Source: Brachynemurus nebulosus
Lineage: Eukaryota; Arthropoda; Insecta; Neuroptera; Myrmeleontidae
Assembly: GCA_035578155.1 (NCBI GenBank)
Contig: JAPWDM010000047.1
Location: forward strand, 248,001 to 312,000
Reading direction: 5' to 3'
DNA: 64,000 nt
In this document: piece by piece, positions 58,951 through 64,000 of the stretch
How the letters are laid out: each line of letters opens with the position of its first letter
Position numbering within the stretch: the stretch's first letter is position 1
Position numbers and translations under genes: made by a program
The notes under the pieces: generated by a model
Seen by the model: only the letters and a program-made list of their open reading frames with translations
Told to the model about the DNA's origin: nothing
The model's database searches: none

Positions 58951-59657
58951 AGGTGGCCAGAATTATGTACCGTAATTGCTAGAGCTGGTAGTACGTTCAA
59001 AAATAATGGTACCTGTCCATGTACACTTTTTTTCAAAACTCAATAATAAGGGAGATACAACTCTGTAAAAGGGTGTAACGAAAACCATTATTTCTTAAAT
59101 ATTTTCCAAACGCTTTTGAATAACGGATTGATATTTTAGGGGTACTTATGCTGCGTTAGAAGGATTAAATTTATGTGAACACTTATTCCACCACTCATGA
59201 CTAAGGGGTGGTTTTGGGTGGTAGGTGTGAGTTATCACGTCTTTTCTTTTTTAACTTGCAATTATTTAAACAAGATCCTTGGCAATATGATTCCTCAGAC
59301 AATTTCACGCAAAAAAGGTATACTTGTTACATTTCGATAAATATTACCGTTTTCGAGTAATCTAAAGTAGAAGTATCTATTTCCAAATTATCCCCTAATC
59401 TTAAGTGATGGAATAATTGATACCATAAATGTAATTATCTTAATGTTCATACGCACCCCTAGATTATGAATCGAGTAATCAAAAGCGCCCAAAATTGTTT
59501 TTAAAAGAAGAAGTTAGTTTCGTTCCACCCCTCTACATTTTACCCCTCTGCTTTATTTCCCTTATCATTGAGTTTTGGAAAAAAGTGTAGATGAAAAGGT
59601 ACCATTATTTTTGAACATACTATCAGCTCCAGCAATTACGGTACATAATTCTGGACC

Positions 59658-59744
<87 letters not shown>

Positions 59745-60858
59745 CCGCCACCTTTTAATTTGTGTAGGGCCCCCCTATGGAAGTTAAGAGATGAAATTTG
59801 GTAAATGGGGCTCATTTTCGAGGCACCTCATACTGTCAAAGTGGGATCAAATTTTGGGCAAATCTTTTTTCTGACCCGATCGTAAAGGGGGTGGTGGGGG
59901 GCGGAAAAGCCATAAAACTTTTCCAAACCGGTTTTAAATAATGTTTCGGTCAATTATCTACAACATATCCAAAATTCAGCTTCCTAGGATGATTTGGTGG
60001 GAGTAGAGGGGGGAAAAACGATTTTCGCTGAATCTAACAGGCCCCCAGCCCCCCAGAATTAACGTAGAGGGTTGAAATTTGGTGTGTTGATAAAGTTCGT
60101 ACCTAGGTTGTGCTTTTTGGAGGTTTTAATATTTTACCCCCACCCCCCTCATTTTTTAGCTACAATTTCATGCATTTTCGACGTTTTCGAAGTTTGTACC
60201 ACTCGCACAGGTCACCCAAATAAACCTAGAGGGCTGAAATTTTGTGTTCGGATTGAGTTAGTATCAAGGGGGTGCCTTTTGGGAGTCTCGACTTTCAAAC
60301 CCTACCGCCACCATTTTTATACCCAAAAGAACATGATTTTTCGTGTTTTTTAACAGTTTCGTTCGGGTCAAAATCTCCCCAAATAAACCTAGAGGGCTGA
60401 GAAATGTTATTAAAGTCACTGTTTATTTATAAATTAGGAATTTTGGATTTTTATTATTTATAAAATAGAAATTTTGGATTTTTTTGGAAAGAAAAAATAT
60501 CTTCATAAAAGCCTTCCAGTTTACTATTTAAGTTCCTTTTTTAATATTAAAAAATAAAACACAAAGGCAATTGGCAGATAAGCATGGATAGAAATGCTCT
60601 CGTACGAATTGTGTTGGCTTTTTCCCTGTTAACTGCTATCGGCACAAAATTGAAATTTACTGAGATTCAGCCCTTAAAAACTTAAAACCGTTTTTTAAAG
60701 CCCCGATCAACCGGACACTCATCATCAGTTTTGAAACCACCAAAATTACAAATCGCTTGTGGACTTTCAATTATATTTCGCTTGTAGACACTCAATACCG
60801 AAGATGAAAGGAAAAATTCGACTTCCGTGATGGGGCTCCGCTGCCCACGGCGTTTTTT
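58299..60858. mobile_element. H-family palindromic element
   Basis: The ends are AACGCCGTGAGCAGCGGAGC at the left and the inverse of an almost identical sequence at the right. Arms of about 440 bp include gtccggttgatcggggc and gtaaactggaagg. The interior is (TA)n at 58879-58948, a nested MITE, (TA)n at 59664-59741, and then inverted subterminal units with caccccctttacgatcggg-type and ccctctaggttt-type words. No transposase. The target duplication is not resolved. Confidence 0.75.
58949..59663. mobile_element. 715-bp mariner-type MITE inserted in a (TA)n array
   Basis: The ends are CAAGGTGGCCAGAATTATG and the inverse of CATAATTCTGGACCACCCTA. The arms continue for about 110 bp (gtaccgtaattgct, aaaaataatggtacc, tcaaaactcaataa). 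Pure TA array lies on both sides, so the insertion went into the microsatellite. The exact duplication cannot be told from the array. Confidence 0.8.
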
Positions 60859-60869
60859 TTAAATTTTTT

Positions 60870-63370
<2,501 letters not shown>

Positions 63371-63394
63371 TAACAAATGAAATACATACATATT

Positions 63395-63825
63395 AAGTAA
63401 TTTGCAAATGTTATTAAAGTCACTGTTTATTTATTTATTTAATTATTATTTAGGAATTTTGGATTTTTATTATTTATAAAATAGAAATTTTGGATTTTTT
63501 TGGAAAGAAAAAATATCTTCATAAAAGCCTTCCAGTTTACTATTTAAGTTCCTTTTTTAATATTTAAAAGTAAAACACAAAGGCAATTGGCGGATAAGCA
63601 TGGATAGAAATGCCCTCGTACGAATTGTGTTGGCTTTTTCCCTGTTAACTTCTATCGGCACAAAATTGAAATTTACTGAGATTCAGCCCTTAAAAACTTA
63701 AAATCTTTTTATAAAGCCCCGATCAACCGGACACTCATTATCAGTTTTGAAACCACCAAAATTACAAATCGCTTGTGGACTTTCAATTATATTTCGCTTG
63801 TAGACACTCAATACCGAAGAAATAA
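63395..63825 (-). repeat. H-family terminal arm, inverted
   Basis: It mirrors 42730-43200, including taaagtcactgtttattt, ggaaagaaaaaatatcttc, catggatagaaatgccc and gatcaaccggacactc. It stops at caataccgaaga, short of the usual terminus, and is followed by a (TTTA)n-like low-complexity patch. Confidence 0.75.
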
Positions 63826-63871
63826 TTTTTTATTTTTTTTATTTTTTATTTATTTATTTATTTTTTTTTTT

Positions 63872-64000
63872 TTGAAAGAAAAAATATCTTTATAAAGGCC
63901 TTCCAGTTTACTATTTAAGGTCCTTTTTTAATATTTAAAACTAAAACATAAAGGCAATTAGCGGATAAACATGGGCAGGAATGCCCTCGTACGAATTGTG
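63872..64000 (-). repeat. H-family copy running off the right edge
   Basis: The phrase gaaagaaaaaatatctttat, followed by ggccttccagtttacta and catgggcaggaatgccctc, restarts the same arm as 63500-63630. At least one more H copy continues beyond the window. Confidence 0.75.

Overview
This is an AT-rich eukaryotic window, almost certainly from an arthropod and most likely an insect (a hemipteran is my guess, not shown). The evidence is the transposon mix: R2/R4-type site-specific LINEs, Penelope remnants, Tc1/mariner, PIF/Harbinger and hAT MITEs, and a possible DRE-type promoter motif. There is no operon structure, no rRNA or tRNA that I can see, and no convincing complete host gene. Most long open frames are translations of (TA)n arrays or of tandem repeats. 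I offer only three weak host-exon candidates (10143, 41208 and 53935-54057).

Layout. 1-830: degenerate 168-bp satellite. 0.8-5.2 kb: AT-rich sequence without genes. 5.5-7.5 kb: a 2-kb composite repeat (called M here) with internal (TA)n arrays and 120-bp tandem units. 8.1-9.0 kb: a small MITE and a Penelope-like remnant. 11.3-13.9 kb: PIF/Harbinger-like and mariner-like MITEs, one nested in another. 14.7-19.2 kb: M copies, a foldback, and a 1973-bp foldback element with a 9-bp target duplication and fourteen 91-bp repeats. 20.8-22.4 kb: a foldback nested in a mariner-like element. 23.8-28.3 kb: M copies and two MITEs with CACGGAGAG-type ends. 31.3-35.5 kb: compact M copy, fossil mariner-type transposase, hAT MITE, and a 340-bp (TA)n. 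34.5-38.1 kb: inverted full M copy, split by a retroposon with a 13-bp target duplication. 38-41 kb: further MITEs. 42.7-44.1 kb and 58.3-64 kb: a second large repeat family (called H), which forms multi-kilobase palindromes in the latter region.

The centre of interest is 44.1-53.6 kb. A (TAA)n microsatellite has received at least three same-strand insertions of R2/R4-superclade LINEs. A1 is 5'-truncated and decayed, B is essentially full length, and A2 is a 360-bp 3' stub. Element B (46904-53198) has lost its frame through only two visible events: one in-frame TAA codon, and a 1.8-kb foldback element. Taking out that foldback plus one copy of its 3-bp target duplication puts the downstream reading frame back in register. 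Several elements can be dated relative to one another because a paralogous empty site is present in the same window.
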